Shown here: one piece after another, positions 46,387 to 55,022 of the stretch | How positions within the stretch are numbered: the first letter of the stretch is position 1 | Layout: the number at the start of each line of letters is the position of its first letter | NCBI RefSeq assembly: GCF_001417955.2 | Contig: NZ_LKTM01000057.1 | Coordinates: 1-64,000 of the forward strand | Length of the DNA stretch: 64,000 nucleotides | Source of the DNA: Mycobacterium gordonae | Lineage (GTDB): Bacteria; Actinomycetota; Actinomycetes; Mycobacteriales; Mycobacteriaceae | Direction: 5' to 3' | Notes under the pieces: model-generated | What the model was told of the DNA's origin: nothing | Databases searched by the model: none | What the model saw: only the letters and a program-made list of their open reading frames with translations | Made by a program: the position numbers and the translations under genes

Positions 46387-47289
46387 GTGGTGGAGAACGG
46401 GGCGGGTGCCCCCCGCCGGTGGTGGCGCCGCAAGGCAGTCCTGATCCCCGCCGTCCTGCTGAGCGTCGCCATCGCCGCTGCCGCTATCAGGCTGATCGTC
46501 AGCAACATTGAGCCTTCGTACGGTGCGCAGTCGGTGCTGCCGTTGACCGGCCTCAGACACCCCGCCGGGGTGGCGGTGGACGGCGCCGGCACGGTGTATG
46601 TCGCCGACCGGGACAACGGTCGGGTGGTGAAGTTGGCGGCCGGATCCAGCGCCCAGACCGTGCTGCCGTTCACCGGCCTCAAACACCCCGCCGGGGTGGC
46701 GGTGGACGGTGCGGGCACCGTGTACGTCACCGATACCGACAACGCCAGCGGTCGGGTGGTGAAGTTGGCTGCGGGGGAAGGCGCCCAGACCGTGCTGCCG
46801 TTCACCGATCTTCAAGACCCAACCGGGGTGGCGGTGGACGGCGCCGGCAACCTCTACGTCGTCGACAGGCTTCGCGACGAGGCGCTGACGCTGGCGGCCG
46901 GATCCGGCACGCAGACCCGATTGCGGTTCCATGGCCTCAGCAACCCCGCCGGGGTCGCGGTGGACGGCGCGGGGGCCGTTTATGTCGCCGATTACTACCA
47001 CGGTCGGGTGCTGAAGCTGGCGGCCGGATCCAGTACCCAGACGGCGCTGCCCTTCACTGGCCTCGAATATCCCACCGGGGTGGCGGTCGATGGCTCGGGC
47101 ACCGTGTACGTCGTCGAAAGCCTCGCCGGTCGAGTCCTGACGCTGGCGCCCGGGTCCAGCACGCAGACCGGATTGCGGGTCCGTGGCCTGGATGACCCCG
47201 GCGGGGTGGCGGTCGATGGCTCGGGCGCCGTGTACGTCGCCGATGCCCGCAACGATCGGGTGGTGAAGCTGCCGAGGGGATCGCGATGA
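46387..47289 (+). CDS. Membrane-anchored NHL-repeat beta-propeller (PknD sensor-like, no kinase)
   Basis: 300 residues. An N-terminal TM helix (AVLLSVAIAAAAIRLIV, about 18-40) anchors six NHL-type repeats of about 42 residues. Each has HPAGVAVDGAGTVYVAD, a loop and RVVKLAAGSSAQTVLPF. The repeat consensus closely resembles the extracytoplasmic propeller of mycobacterial kinase PknD, but there is no kinase domain. It probably works as a free-standing outer-surface sensor or binding protein. The GTG start has GGAGGG just upstream. It is convergent to the YVTN propeller gene with a 41-nt gap. Confidence 0.82.
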   Translation: MVENGAGAPRRWWRRKAVLIPAVLLSVAIAAAAIRLIVSNIEPSYGAQSVLPLTGLRHPAGVAVDGAGTVYVADRDNGRVVKLAAGSSAQTVLPFTGLKHPAGVAVDGAGTVYVTDTDNASGRVVKLAAGEGAQTVLPFTDLQDPTGVAVDGAGNLYVVDRLRDEALTLAAGSGTQTRLRFHGLSNPAGVAVDGAGAVYVADYYHGRVLKLAAGSSTQTALPFTGLEYPTGVAVDGSGTVYVVESLAGRVLTLAPGSSTQTGLRVRGLDDPGGVAVDGSGAVYVADARNDRVVKLPRGSR

Positions 47290-47330
47290 GGTCTGACGGT
47301 TTAAGCCATAACGATGAGCGGTGCTGAGCC

Positions 47331-49025
47331 CTATCGACGTTCGATCACCGACACCGTGGCATCGCTGTTGTTGGCGACGTAGACGGTGTGGGTGGCCGGA
47401 TCCACCGCCACGCCGTCCGGCCACCGGCCAACGGGAATGGTGGCGGTGATCGTGTGCGTCGATCCGTCGATCACCGACACCGTGTTGTGCGTGCTATTGG
47501 TGACGTAGACGGTGTGGGTGTCCGGGTCCACCGCCACCCCGTTCGGGTACTTGCCGGCATCAATGGTGGCGGTCACCTTGTGCGTCGATCCGTCGATCAC
47601 CGAAACCCTGCCGCCTTGAAGGTTCGCGACGTAAACGCTGTGGGTGCCCGCATCCACCGCCACCGTGTTGAACTGGCGGTCGTTCCACTCGCCGACCTTT
47701 ACGGTGGCGGTGACCGTGCGCGTCGACCCGTCGATCACCGATACCGTGCCGTCGTAAGAATTGGTGACGTAGACGGAGTGGGTGTCCGGATCCACCGCTA
47801 CCCCGTTCGGCTGGGGGCCGACTTTCACCGTGGCGGTGACGGCATTCGTGTTCCCGTCGATCACTGACACCGTGACGTCTTGATAGTTGGCGACGTAGAC
47901 GGTGTGGGTGGCCGGATCCACCGCCACGGCGACCGGGTTCTTGCCGGCGTTGACGGTGGCGGTGACGGCGTGCGTCTTCCCGTCGATCACCGATACCGTG
48001 CCGTCGTGAAGGCTGGCGACGTAGACGGTGTGGGTGTTCGGATCTACCGCCACACTGGTCGGATAATCGCCGACGAACACGGTGGCGGTGACGGTGCGGG
48101 TCTTTCCGTCGATCACCGACACCGTGTTGTCCTTCGTGTTCGTGACGTAGACGGTGTGGGTGCCCGGATCCACCGCCACCGCGTACGGGCCGTTGTCGAC
48201 CTGCACGGTGGGCGGTATCACGGGTTTTGCCGCCTGCGACCGGTAATAGAGCAGAGCAAACATGCCCGCGACCGCGACCACGCTCGCCGCCGCCAGCACG
48301 CGCAGGAGCGGGCGTCTTCTGGTCCGGTCGGGTTGCTGACTGGCTTGTGGCGGGTGCGGGGGAGGTTCGTGTGCCGGCGATTGGGCGTCGGCCTTCATCC
48401 GCGTGGTCGAGACGAAGAAGTGAATCAAAGGGGCGGCGAACACCGGCAGGAGCCACAGACCGGCCGGTCCCATATCGAGGTGGAAAGGCGATCTCAGCGC
48501 AATCGCGATCGCTGCGGCGCAGGAAAGCGCTCCCAAGGGAATCAGGTAAATGATCACGAACAGCAACGTGGTGATTTTCCAGCTCTTCGCTGATCGCTGG
48601 AGGCCCGCCGCTTCGCTCAGCCAGCGCATCGCAACGCAGAACACCACCGTGGCGACCATCTCCGCGGCATTCACCAGCGAGAAGAACAGTGAAATTGCCG
48701 CAGGAGTGTCGTAAATGAAATGGGCGTGGATCGCATCCACGAGCGAAAAGACCACCGTGACTTTCACGAAGCGCAGGGCAGATCGGTATCGATCGTGGAC
48801 CCGAATTCTGGCCAGTCGGGATATTCCCCACAGGATGATCAACACCCCGACCGCGTCGTTGGCGAAATCAAACTTCCATCCGACACCATTGACCGTTTGG
48901 CTGTAGGTGAGGTCGACAAGACAAATCAGCGCACCCCAGAAAATCCAGCGCAGCGGCGAGACCGCCAACTTGATGTCGGGTACGGGTGTGTCTGCAACGG
49001 CCGGTGGGCTGGCGGGTGAATTCAT
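47331..49025 (-). CDS. Polytopic membrane protein with YVTN beta-propeller; its DUF2510 start is out of frame
   Basis: 564 residues as an intact frame. The N-terminal half has about five or six TM helices (e.g. WIFWGALICLVDL, DAVGVLIILWGI, VATVVFCVAMRW, LLFVIIYLIPLGAL). A Pro-rich linker and another TM (AAASVVAVAGMFALLYY) lead to seven YVTN repeats of about 42 residues: GVAVDPDTHTVYVTNSxxNT then VSVIDGSTHTVTATVPVG-type. This is a lactonase-like propeller, probably extracytoplasmic. The ATG used is likely not the original start: 112 nt upstream lies a DUF2510 coding segment separated by one base (see 49026-49137). Confidence 0.8.
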   Translation of the reverse strand: MNSPASPPAVADTPVPDIKLAVSPLRWIFWGALICLVDLTYSQTVNGVGWKFDFANDAVGVLIILWGISRLARIRVHDRYRSALRFVKVTVVFSLVDAIHAHFIYDTPAAISLFFSLVNAAEMVATVVFCVAMRWLSEAAGLQRSAKSWKITTLLFVIIYLIPLGALSCAAAIAIALRSPFHLDMGPAGLWLLPVFAAPLIHFFVSTTRMKADAQSPAHEPPPHPPQASQQPDRTRRRPLLRVLAAASVVAVAGMFALLYYRSQAAKPVIPPTVQVDNGPYAVAVDPGTHTVYVTNTKDNTVSVIDGKTRTVTATVFVGDYPTSVAVDPNTHTVYVASLHDGTVSVIDGKTHAVTATVNAGKNPVAVAVDPATHTVYVANYQDVTVSVIDGNTNAVTATVKVGPQPNGVAVDPDTHSVYVTNSYDGTVSVIDGSTRTVTATVKVGEWNDRQFNTVAVDAGTHSVYVANLQGGRVSVIDGSTHKVTATIDAGKYPNGVAVDPDTHTVYVTNSTHNTVSVIDGSTHTITATIPVGRWPDGVAVDPATHTVYVANNSDATVSVIERR

Positions 49026-49137
49026 GCGGTATACCGACCAAACGCTGCCGTCCCAGTAGCGCTGCCCGCTTCCACCCGGATCCGGATACGAGCCGGGCGG
49101 TAGCGGTGGTGTGGCCGCAGGCCCCTATCGGGTTCAT
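49026..49137 (-). pseudogene. Out-of-frame 5' segment of the YVTN gene encoding a DUF2510 domain
   Basis: Read in frame with the downstream YVTN gene this segment gives PPGSYPDPGGSGQRYWDG followed by SVWSVYR, a classical DUF2510 domain, but the only start codon (ATG 49137) is in the next frame. Removing one G from the run of four at 49122-49125 joins ATG 49137 to the domain and to the rest of the gene. It therefore is the gene's true 5' end with a single-base insertion or sequencing error. Confidence 0.7.
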
Positions 49138-49278
49138 TGCGACACGTCACATAGTTCGTCAGGATTATCACCAATTCTCGCGGTCGATGAGCAGCATGTG
49201 CCCGCCCGTCATGGAAGCCGAGGCGCAGGCCATGCGGGCGGGTCCCGGCCGCGCGCCGACGTGACCAGGTGGCGTCGA

Positions 49279-49806
49279 TCAGCCTGGGTGCCATGTCATT
49301 CCGGCCGAAGGCAGTCCGGGAGTTGCCGACCGTCGTCCGGCCTCTTGCCGTTTGACGTAGTCGATGGCCAGCACCAGGCCCAGCACCAGGAGCTCGTAGC
49401 GGGGATCCGGCACCTCAACCCTGTACTGGTCACGGATCGACCATCGCTTGTCGATTCGCCCGATCACGGCACCACCGCGCTGGATTTCAAAATTCATGCC
49501 CCACACGTTGCCCACGACTTCGACGCCGTAGGCATCGATGCTGTACTTGGGCTTAAAAAAGCTGAACTTTTTCTGAATGGTCGCCACCTGCACGCCGCCA
49601 ATTTCCAGCGTAAAGCGCGGCATCAACGAAATCATAGTATGAGTGACCCTGGCCAGGTCGCGACCTTGGCTGTCGTAGATGCGAAATTCTTTTGGAATCT
49701 TTAAAAAACTACCTTTGACCTGATAGCGAGGATATCCGGCCTGGTCCGTCACCCAGAATTCGCCACTCACCGAGAATATCTTTTCGTTGATAATCAAATT
49801 ACTCAA
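49279..49806 (-). CDS. LURP-one-related (YxjI/Tubby-like) protein
   Basis: 175 residues of the LURP-one/YxjI family: IINEKIFSVSGEFWVTDQ, YPRYQVKGSFLKIPKEF, RIYDSQGRDLARV and VVGNVWGMNFEI, the twelve-stranded Tubby-like barrel pattern. The start is TTG 49806 with GGAGAG 5 nt upstream. Codon use is more AT-rich than its neighbours (AAAAAA, TTTAAA runs), suggesting acquisition by transfer. The family may bind phospholipids at membranes; no enzymatic residues are known. Confidence 0.82.
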   Translation of the reverse strand: MSNLIINEKIFSVSGEFWVTDQAGYPRYQVKGSFLKIPKEFRIYDSQGRDLARVTHTMISLMPRFTLEIGGVQVATIQKKFSFFKPKYSIDAYGVEVVGNVWGMNFEIQRGGAVIGRIDKRWSIRDQYRVEVPDPRYELLVLGLVLAIDYVKRQEAGRRSATPGLPSAGMTWHPG

Positions 49807-50335
49807 AGTAACTCTCCGATTTCGCCGTGGCGCCAACGTGCCGACAGGCGCGGCATATGTTTGTTCACAGCGAACCATCCGGCGGAATTGGAAGGCCCGG
49901 GCATGCCTCGATGTGGTCGATGTCAGGTGAGACCCACTGGCACCACTGCTTATGGCTCATGTTCGTGAAACATCCTGTTCTTCGCAGGTGGCGTGAGTTT
50001 CAGGCGGGTCTTCCACCGAGATCTCCTTTGCGGCAACACCATTGAAGTTTTGAAGACGTCACCGGAGTCCGCGGTTGCCGTGCGATACTGTGTCGCCATC
50101 GGCTGGAATTAGCAGCGGTCGCCGCCAGTCCGATCTTCACCACTCAGTCTCAGCAGTCGAAAACTGCTCTGGCTAGTGTCTTTTGACCCTCATATTCGGG
50201 ACTCTTCTTGCGGCTTGAGGCGCGTACATAGGGGCGTAGGCAGAAGATCAGATCAACGGACGCCTCGGGGCTTGTTCACGCTTATCGGGGTCGGCCGTAA
50301 GGTCCGAGTGACGCGATATGTCTTGAAGGAGCCCG
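49807..50335. other. 529-bp gene-poor region
   Basis: Between the LURP-one gene (-) and the APH gene (+). It contains a possible 31-residue minus-strand reading frame (49865-49960) starting MSHKQWCQWVSPD, a DosR-like half-site TTCGGGACT at 50195-50203, and the AAGGAG ribosome site of the next gene. No larger gene is supported; AT content is higher than in surrounding DNA. Confidence 0.5.
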
Positions 50336-51424
50336 ATGACCACACGCCACGATCACAGTGACGCTGGTGCCGCCCTTGAACAGCAGACCTTTCGCACCGA
50401 CTGCTCGCCGCAGAACTGGGACGCGCTGAGCGTCTGGCTGCGTGGCCGCGGGATGGCGCTCGACGATGATGAGCCGCGCCAGTTCGCCAACGGTCTGGCG
50501 AATCTGAATTACCTGATCTCCGTCGACGGCCGGCCCATGGTGTTGCGCCGGCCACCGGGTGGACAGCTGGCCGAGGGTGCCAGCGACATGGCGCGCGAAT
50601 TCCGGGTACTGGGCCGACTGCACGCGCACTACCCCCGCGCCCCGCGGGCGGTGGCCTTCTGCGAGGACCCCTCGGTACTGGGCAGCCCCTTCCAGCTGAT
50701 CGAATACCGGCCCGGCACGGTCGTGTCGGACACCGTTCCGGAGCAGCTCGCCGCCATCCCGACCGCCCGGCTCGCCGACGAATTCGTGACGGCCCTGGCA
50801 GACCTGCACTCGATCGACCTCGACTCGCATCCCGAGCTCGCCGAGCTCGGTCGGCCCGGCGGATTCATCGCACGACAGATTTCCGGCTGGAATCGGCGGG
50901 CGCACAACGCGTTCGACGGATCACCGCCGACGACGGTCGAGCACATCGTGTCCTGGCTGGGTGCCACCGCACCCGACCCGTCAACGAAACCGACCGTGCT
51001 GCACAACGATTTCAAGTTCGACAACGTGATCTTCGATGCCACCGGCGCGGCGACCGCCGTGATCGACTGGGACATGTCGACGCTGGGGGATCCACTCTTC
51101 GATCTGGGCGTCACGCTGTCCTACTGGGCGCAGGCCGACGACGCGGACGTCATCCGCGAACTCGGATTGTCCCCGTCCCTGCAGCCGGGTTTCCCGGACC
51201 GAAAAGAACTCGCGGCCAGGTACTTCGCCGCGGCTGGACGCGAAGCGGTGCCGGTCGGCTTCTATCTGGCGCTGGGCCGGCTGCGGCTCGCGATCGCCTG
51301 GCAACAGTTGTACGTGCTGCATCAACGCGGGGCGCTCGTCGGCCCCAAGTACGCCGCGTTCAACCGCATCGCGACGGCGGTCCTGGTTGCTACCGCCGAT
51401 TCCCTTTCGGCAGAACACATCTGA
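50336..51424 (+). CDS. APH-family phosphotransferase (FadE36/ACAD10-like N-domain)
   Basis: 362 residues of the choline/aminoglycoside kinase-like fold. The nucleotide loop region LANLNYLISVDGRPMVLRRP, the catalytic Brenner motif VLHNDFKFDNVIFD and the metal motif AVIDWDMSTLGDPLFDLG are intact. In mycobacteria and mammals this branch (FadE36, ACAD10) works beside acyl-CoA dehydrogenases, phosphorylating hydroxyacyl groups. The next gene is an acyl-CoA dehydrogenase 26 bp downstream, fitting that partnership. AAGGAG precedes the ATG. Confidence 0.85.
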   Translation: MTTRHDHSDAGAALEQQTFRTDCSPQNWDALSVWLRGRGMALDDDEPRQFANGLANLNYLISVDGRPMVLRRPPGGQLAEGASDMAREFRVLGRLHAHYPRAPRAVAFCEDPSVLGSPFQLIEYRPGTVVSDTVPEQLAAIPTARLADEFVTALADLHSIDLDSHPELAELGRPGGFIARQISGWNRRAHNAFDGSPPTTVEHIVSWLGATAPDPSTKPTVLHNDFKFDNVIFDATGAATAVIDWDMSTLGDPLFDLGVTLSYWAQADDADVIRELGLSPSLQPGFPDRKELAARYFAAAGREAVPVGFYLALGRLRLAIAWQQLYVLHQRGALVGPKYAAFNRIATAVLVATADSLSAEHI

Positions 51425-51450
51425 TCACCCACTACCCAAAGGATGGCTCC

Positions 51451-52659
51451 GTGATCGACTTCTCCGTACCCCCGGAACTGACGGCACTCGGCGAACGGGT
51501 CCGCAGATTCGTCATCGACGCCATCATCCCTTACGAGCGCGATCCCCGACTCACACAGCACGGCCCCAACGACGAGTTGCGGCAGGAGCTGGTCGAGTTG
51601 GCCCGCAAGGAAGGGCTGCTGACCCCGCAGGCGTCTGCCCGGTTCGGCGGCAAGGGCATTTCGCACATCGAGCAGTCCGTGATCTATGAGGCGGCCGGAT
51701 GGTCCACCCTCGGACCCGTCGCGATGAACTGCGCCGCGCCGGACGAGGGCAACATGTTCCTGCTCGACAAGCTGACGACCGACGAGCAGGCCGACGTCTT
51801 CCTGAAGCCCCTTCTCGACGGCACCGTGCGATCGGTCTTCGCGATGACCGAGCCCGGAGGAGCGGGTTCGGATCCGTCGCAACTGCTCACCGAGGCGCGA
51901 CGCGACGGCGACTCCTATGTCATCAGCGGCCGCAAGTGGCTCATCACGGGCGCTAACGGGGCAGGCACCTGGATCATCATGGCCAACGTGGTCGGTGACG
52001 AAAACCACTGCGGACCAACGCTTTTCCTGGCCAAGGGCGGTGAAGACGGCATCGTCATCGAGCGGGTGATGAACTCGATGGACCGCAACTATGTCGAAGG
52101 ACACGGCGTCGTCGTATTCGACGACCTGCGGGTGCCCGCGTTCAACGTGCTCGGCGAAGTCGGTGAGGCCATGCGTTACGCGCAGATGCGTTTGGCCCCC
52201 GCGCGTCTGACCCACGCCATGCGCTGGTTGGGTGCGGCATCCCGCGCCCAGCACATCGCCTTGGAGCATGCGAAAACCCGCACCGCGTTCGGCGCCCCGA
52301 TCGTCGACCACCAGGGCGTCGGATTCCTGCTGGCAGACAACGAAATTGCGCTCACGCAGTGCCGCTTGGCGATCTGGTACACGGCCTGGGTCCTGGACCA
52401 GGGGCACAAGGCGCGACACGAGAGTTCGATAAGCAAGGCCTTTGTGTCCGAGGAGCTTTTCAAGGTCGTCGACCGGTGCATACAGGTGATGGGTGGAATC
52501 GGCGTCACCGACGAAACACCGATCGAGATGATCTTCCGCGACATTCGTGGATTCCGGCTCTACGACGGGCCCACGGAGGTGCACAAGTACGCGATCATCA
52601 GGCGAATGAACCACGTCGGCTCCGCGGCGGCGCGCGTGCCGGGATCGGACACCGTCTGA
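51451..52659 (+). CDS. Acyl-CoA dehydrogenase
   Basis: 402 residues from GTG 51451. It follows the acyl-CoA dehydrogenase order: MTEPGGAGSDPSQLLTEARR (FAD/substrate loop), SYVISGRKWLITGA, HGVVVFDDLRVPAFNVLG and near the end QVMGGIGVTDETPIEMIFRD then VHKYAIIRRM. With the APH gene upstream it probably degrades branched or 4-hydroxy fatty acids. The specific FadE number cannot be fixed. Confidence 0.88.
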   Translation: MIDFSVPPELTALGERVRRFVIDAIIPYERDPRLTQHGPNDELRQELVELARKEGLLTPQASARFGGKGISHIEQSVIYEAAGWSTLGPVAMNCAAPDEGNMFLLDKLTTDEQADVFLKPLLDGTVRSVFAMTEPGGAGSDPSQLLTEARRDGDSYVISGRKWLITGANGAGTWIIMANVVGDENHCGPTLFLAKGGEDGIVIERVMNSMDRNYVEGHGVVVFDDLRVPAFNVLGEVGEAMRYAQMRLAPARLTHAMRWLGAASRAQHIALEHAKTRTAFGAPIVDHQGVGFLLADNEIALTQCRLAIWYTAWVLDQGHKARHESSISKAFVSEELFKVVDRCIQVMGGIGVTDETPIEMIFRDIRGFRLYDGPTEVHKYAIIRRMNHVGSAAARVPGSDTV

Positions 52660-52700
52660 ACCGGGCAGACGCGGTCAGGGCGCCAAACTTCGCTCCTGAC

Positions 52701-53036
52701 TCATTCCTGCTTGATCCACGGTGTGCAGCCGTGCGTAATGAACTGGGCGACCACGGATGCCGAAATGTTTGCGGTCAGTGTCTTGCCCGCAGTGACGCTG
52801 TCGCCATTGATGAACTTCCCATCGCTGGTCCACGTGCTGAACGAGCAGGCTGGCGCAAAGTCGCGCATGTCCGCACCCGCGGTGTAGATGCCGTGGGGCA
52901 GTTGGCCGGGCACCGTGTAGGTACCGGGCCCGTAGGTGGTTTCGGCCCGGGCCGTCGGGCATGCAACGCAGCCGACAAGCAGCACCGAGACCACACTCGC
53001 CGGGAAGAGCGTCGCGCAGCGGATGAAGGCTGACAT
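52701..53036 (-). CDS. Small secreted or lipid-anchored protein
   Basis: About 111 residues from the ATG at 53036. The signal has hydrophobic core ASVVSVLLVGC, where LVGC could be a lipobox, and a second Cys three residues on. Mature region: YGPGTYTVPGQLPHGIYTAG, ACSFSTWTSDGKFING and FITHGCTPWIKQE, beta-rich with two further Cys. It resembles small mycobacterial exported proteins without known function. The start could be further upstream; the earlier Met extends into sequence without secretory features. Confidence 0.68.
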   Translation of the reverse strand: MSAFIRCATLFPASVVSVLLVGCVACPTARAETTYGPGTYTVPGQLPHGIYTAGADMRDFAPACSFSTWTSDGKFINGDSVTAGKTLTANISASVVAQFITHGCTPWIKQE

Positions 53037-53416
53037 GGCAGCCCGGCGCGCCAGTTGGGCCGTTGAGCCGCTTTTTCCAAGAGGCGCCTGGATCCGTCGC
53101 ATCAGCTTCCCCATTCATCGCGCCCGAAATCAAGAATTGCGTGCCAGTGCTCGGGCGTACCGCAATCACCCATCCACCATTTAGGACGATAGGTTCTCCG
53201 ACTCGCGCGGGCCACCGCGCGGGCGAAGTCGATACGGCAACTGTCGCCCCACCCCTGCTCGACTGGGCGCCGCCCAACTACGCGCGCCGACCGCGTCGCA
53301 TGGAGCCGGGCGCCGCGGCTTTCATCGCCTCGGGCCGGGTTTCTCACATCGCGTCGAACCCTCCGACGTCGGCCAGCGGCAAAGTCACCCTTCCAGTCGG
53401 TCTAGCATCCTGTGAC
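53037..53416. other. 380-bp divergent gap
   Basis: Lies between the small secreted protein (-) and the lipase-like gene (+). No gene is supported, though frames are open on both strands (one ends DEWGS on the minus strand near 53102). The last 20 bases hold the lipase-like gene's promoter. Confidence 0.45.
53403..53408 (+). promoter_or_regulatory. TANNNT -10 box, leaderless start at 53417
   Basis: TAGCAT lies 8 nt before GTG 53417, supporting this start over a long upstream extension. Confidence 0.45.
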
Positions 53417-54469
53417 GTGCGACGACTCCTGGTTCTGACCGTTGTGATGGCGCTGGCGACGATGCTGCCCGGGTGCGGACACAAGTCCGACGAATCCGGC
53501 AAACGCCCGGCCTCTCAGGCAGTGGTGATCGTGTCCGGCGGAGACGCGACCAGCCCGTACACCACCCCCGACCAGGCATGCGCCACCGGTTTGGCCGCCG
53601 GCAACACCGACACCGCGATCCGCGAATACCTGCTCAAGCGGGGCTACACCGCCTACACCTCACCGGCGATGGCCGGACGGGGGCAGGTGGTCGACCAAAC
53701 CGGTTTCGGCCCATTCGGCGTCTGCCCGGTCACGCTGCCGGAGAACATGACCGTCGACTCCACCGGAAGCATCGACACCGCCGGTGAGCACCTCGCCCGG
53801 TTCCTCAACTACCTGCACACCGACAAGGGTGTCACCGACGTCGACGTCGTCGCCCACTCGATGGGCGGACTGTACTCACGAGCCGCGATTCGCGTCCTGG
53901 CCACCACCAACGCGCCGGTGCACGTCCGCTCGCTGACCACGATCGGCACGCCCTGGCAGGGCTCATACCTGTCGGACTACGCCAACGGCATCGTTCCGCT
54001 GACCGACTGCGTCGGTGACACGTTCTGCGAAAACGCGATGAAGGGATTCAAGGACGAGGTCCTGCGCCTGATGGCCGGCTCCGGCCGAGAGGTCAACCAG
54101 GCTTTCCTGATGGGCAAGAACGGCTGGAACGACTTCCAGTCGGGTGTCCTCGACAAGATCCCGGTGGTGCTGATCGGTGGCAAGAAATTCGCCAAACCGG
54201 GTCAGGTCAACCCGGCAGTGTGGCCCAACGACGGTCTGGTGGCGCTGCAGAGCGCGCTGGCCAAGGACATCAGCGATCCGGTGTTGCCGCACCGGCGTTG
54301 CTACACCTTCGACGACACCCACAGCATCTATGTCTCCAACGAAGCCAAGCTGGACTGGAACACCGCGTTGACGTGGGATCCGCAGGTGCTGGACACGCTC
54401 AACAAGGCGATCGAGGACGCGCCCAAGGCGCTCGACGGGGCCAACCGCGAGGGTTGCCCGGCCGGCTGA
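53417..54469 (+). CDS. Lipase/esterase-like lipoprotein (alpha/beta hydrolase)
   Basis: 350 residues from GTG 53417. The signal VRRLLVLTVVMALATMLPGC ends in a lipobox (LPGC, Cys about 20). The alpha/beta hydrolase nucleophile elbow is DVVAHSMGGLYSRAAIR (GxSxG as AHSMGG), with LTTIGTPWQGSYLSDY and an expected His near DDTHSIYVS. This matches Lipase_2-type or PGAP1-like secreted lipases. It should act on esters at the outer membrane face, e.g. host lipids. The frame is open 350 nt upstream but has no secretion signal there. Confidence 0.8.
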   Translation: MRRLLVLTVVMALATMLPGCGHKSDESGKRPASQAVVIVSGGDATSPYTTPDQACATGLAAGNTDTAIREYLLKRGYTAYTSPAMAGRGQVVDQTGFGPFGVCPVTLPENMTVDSTGSIDTAGEHLARFLNYLHTDKGVTDVDVVAHSMGGLYSRAAIRVLATTNAPVHVRSLTTIGTPWQGSYLSDYANGIVPLTDCVGDTFCENAMKGFKDEVLRLMAGSGREVNQAFLMGKNGWNDFQSGVLDKIPVVLIGGKKFAKPGQVNPAVWPNDGLVALQSALAKDISDPVLPHRRCYTFDDTHSIYVSNEAKLDWNTALTWDPQVLDTLNKAIEDAPKALDGANREGCPAG

Positions 54470-54482
54470 GCTCACCCTCGCG

Positions 54483-55022
54483 CTACCGTCGTTTTAATTT
54501 CAGCCACGCGCGGCGCGGCTGAGCCGCCTTGACCTCGCGGATCTGCGGGTAGCGGGCCTGCACGCTGCGGGTGATCAGGTCGCCGAGGGTCCGACCGCTC
54601 AGCGGGCAGCCCAGGCAGGCTCCGGTCAGCTCCACTGTGAGGACACCGTCGCGCACCGAGTGCACCGTGATCGCACCCCCGTGTGAGGCGGCTACCGGCG
54701 ACACCTCCCTGGCCAGAATCTCGTCGATCCCGTCGCGCAACTCCTGTTCGCTGACGTCGGCGGCCTGAGCCGACAGCGCATCGAACAGCGCCGAGCGCAC
54801 CCGGGGTCCGTCGACATCCCAGGATCGGTTGGCGCCCAACCATGTTCGCACCTCGCCCGGACCCACTTCCGCCCGTTCCAGCACACCCTCATCGATCAGG
54901 GCGCGTACTTGCGGCGGCACACCAGGCAGTTGCCGGGTCCCGATCAGCCACCGCATCAGGCGGGGGTCATCGGTGGCCTGCGGGTGCAGCAGCGGTACCG
55001 GCACGCTCAGCCCGTCAGCCAC
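54483..55022 (-). CDS. NifU-like Fe-S scaffold domain protein linked to feoAB
   Basis: About 179 residues. The C-terminal NifU-like domain is VELTGACLGCPLSGRTLGDL (about 137-156), with the CxxC of the Fe-S-binding site. The N-terminal part has a helical region (RALIDEGVLERAEVG) with a winged-helix feel. GTG 55022 lies 15 nt inside feoB; GTG 55004, just past the feoB stop, is an alternative. The gene takes the place where FeoC is often found, so it may be an Fe-S sensor or regulator of FeoB. This is inference. Confidence 0.75.
   Translation of the reverse strand: MADGLSVPVPLLHPQATDDPRLMRWLIGTRQLPGVPPQVRALIDEGVLERAEVGPGEVRTWLGANRSWDVDGPRVRSALFDALSAQAADVSEQELRDGIDEILAREVSPVAASHGGAITVHSVRDGVLTVELTGACLGCPLSGRTLGDLITRSVQARYPQIREVKAAQPRRAWLKLKRR

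Noticed and set aside
47331..48240. Regular 126-129 nt repeats, considered as a CRISPR or minisatellite
   Set aside because: They encode in-frame YVTN propeller blades; there are no short direct repeats with unique spacers.
53102..53347. Minus-strand frame ending WHAILDFGRDEWGS in the divergent gap
   Set aside because: Plausible amino acid composition but no start, no ribosome site and no recognised family; other frames are equally open.
53063..53416. N-terminal extension of the lipase-like protein
   Set aside because: No start with ribosome site, no secretion signal, and a -10 box plus lipoprotein signal mark GTG 53417 as the start.
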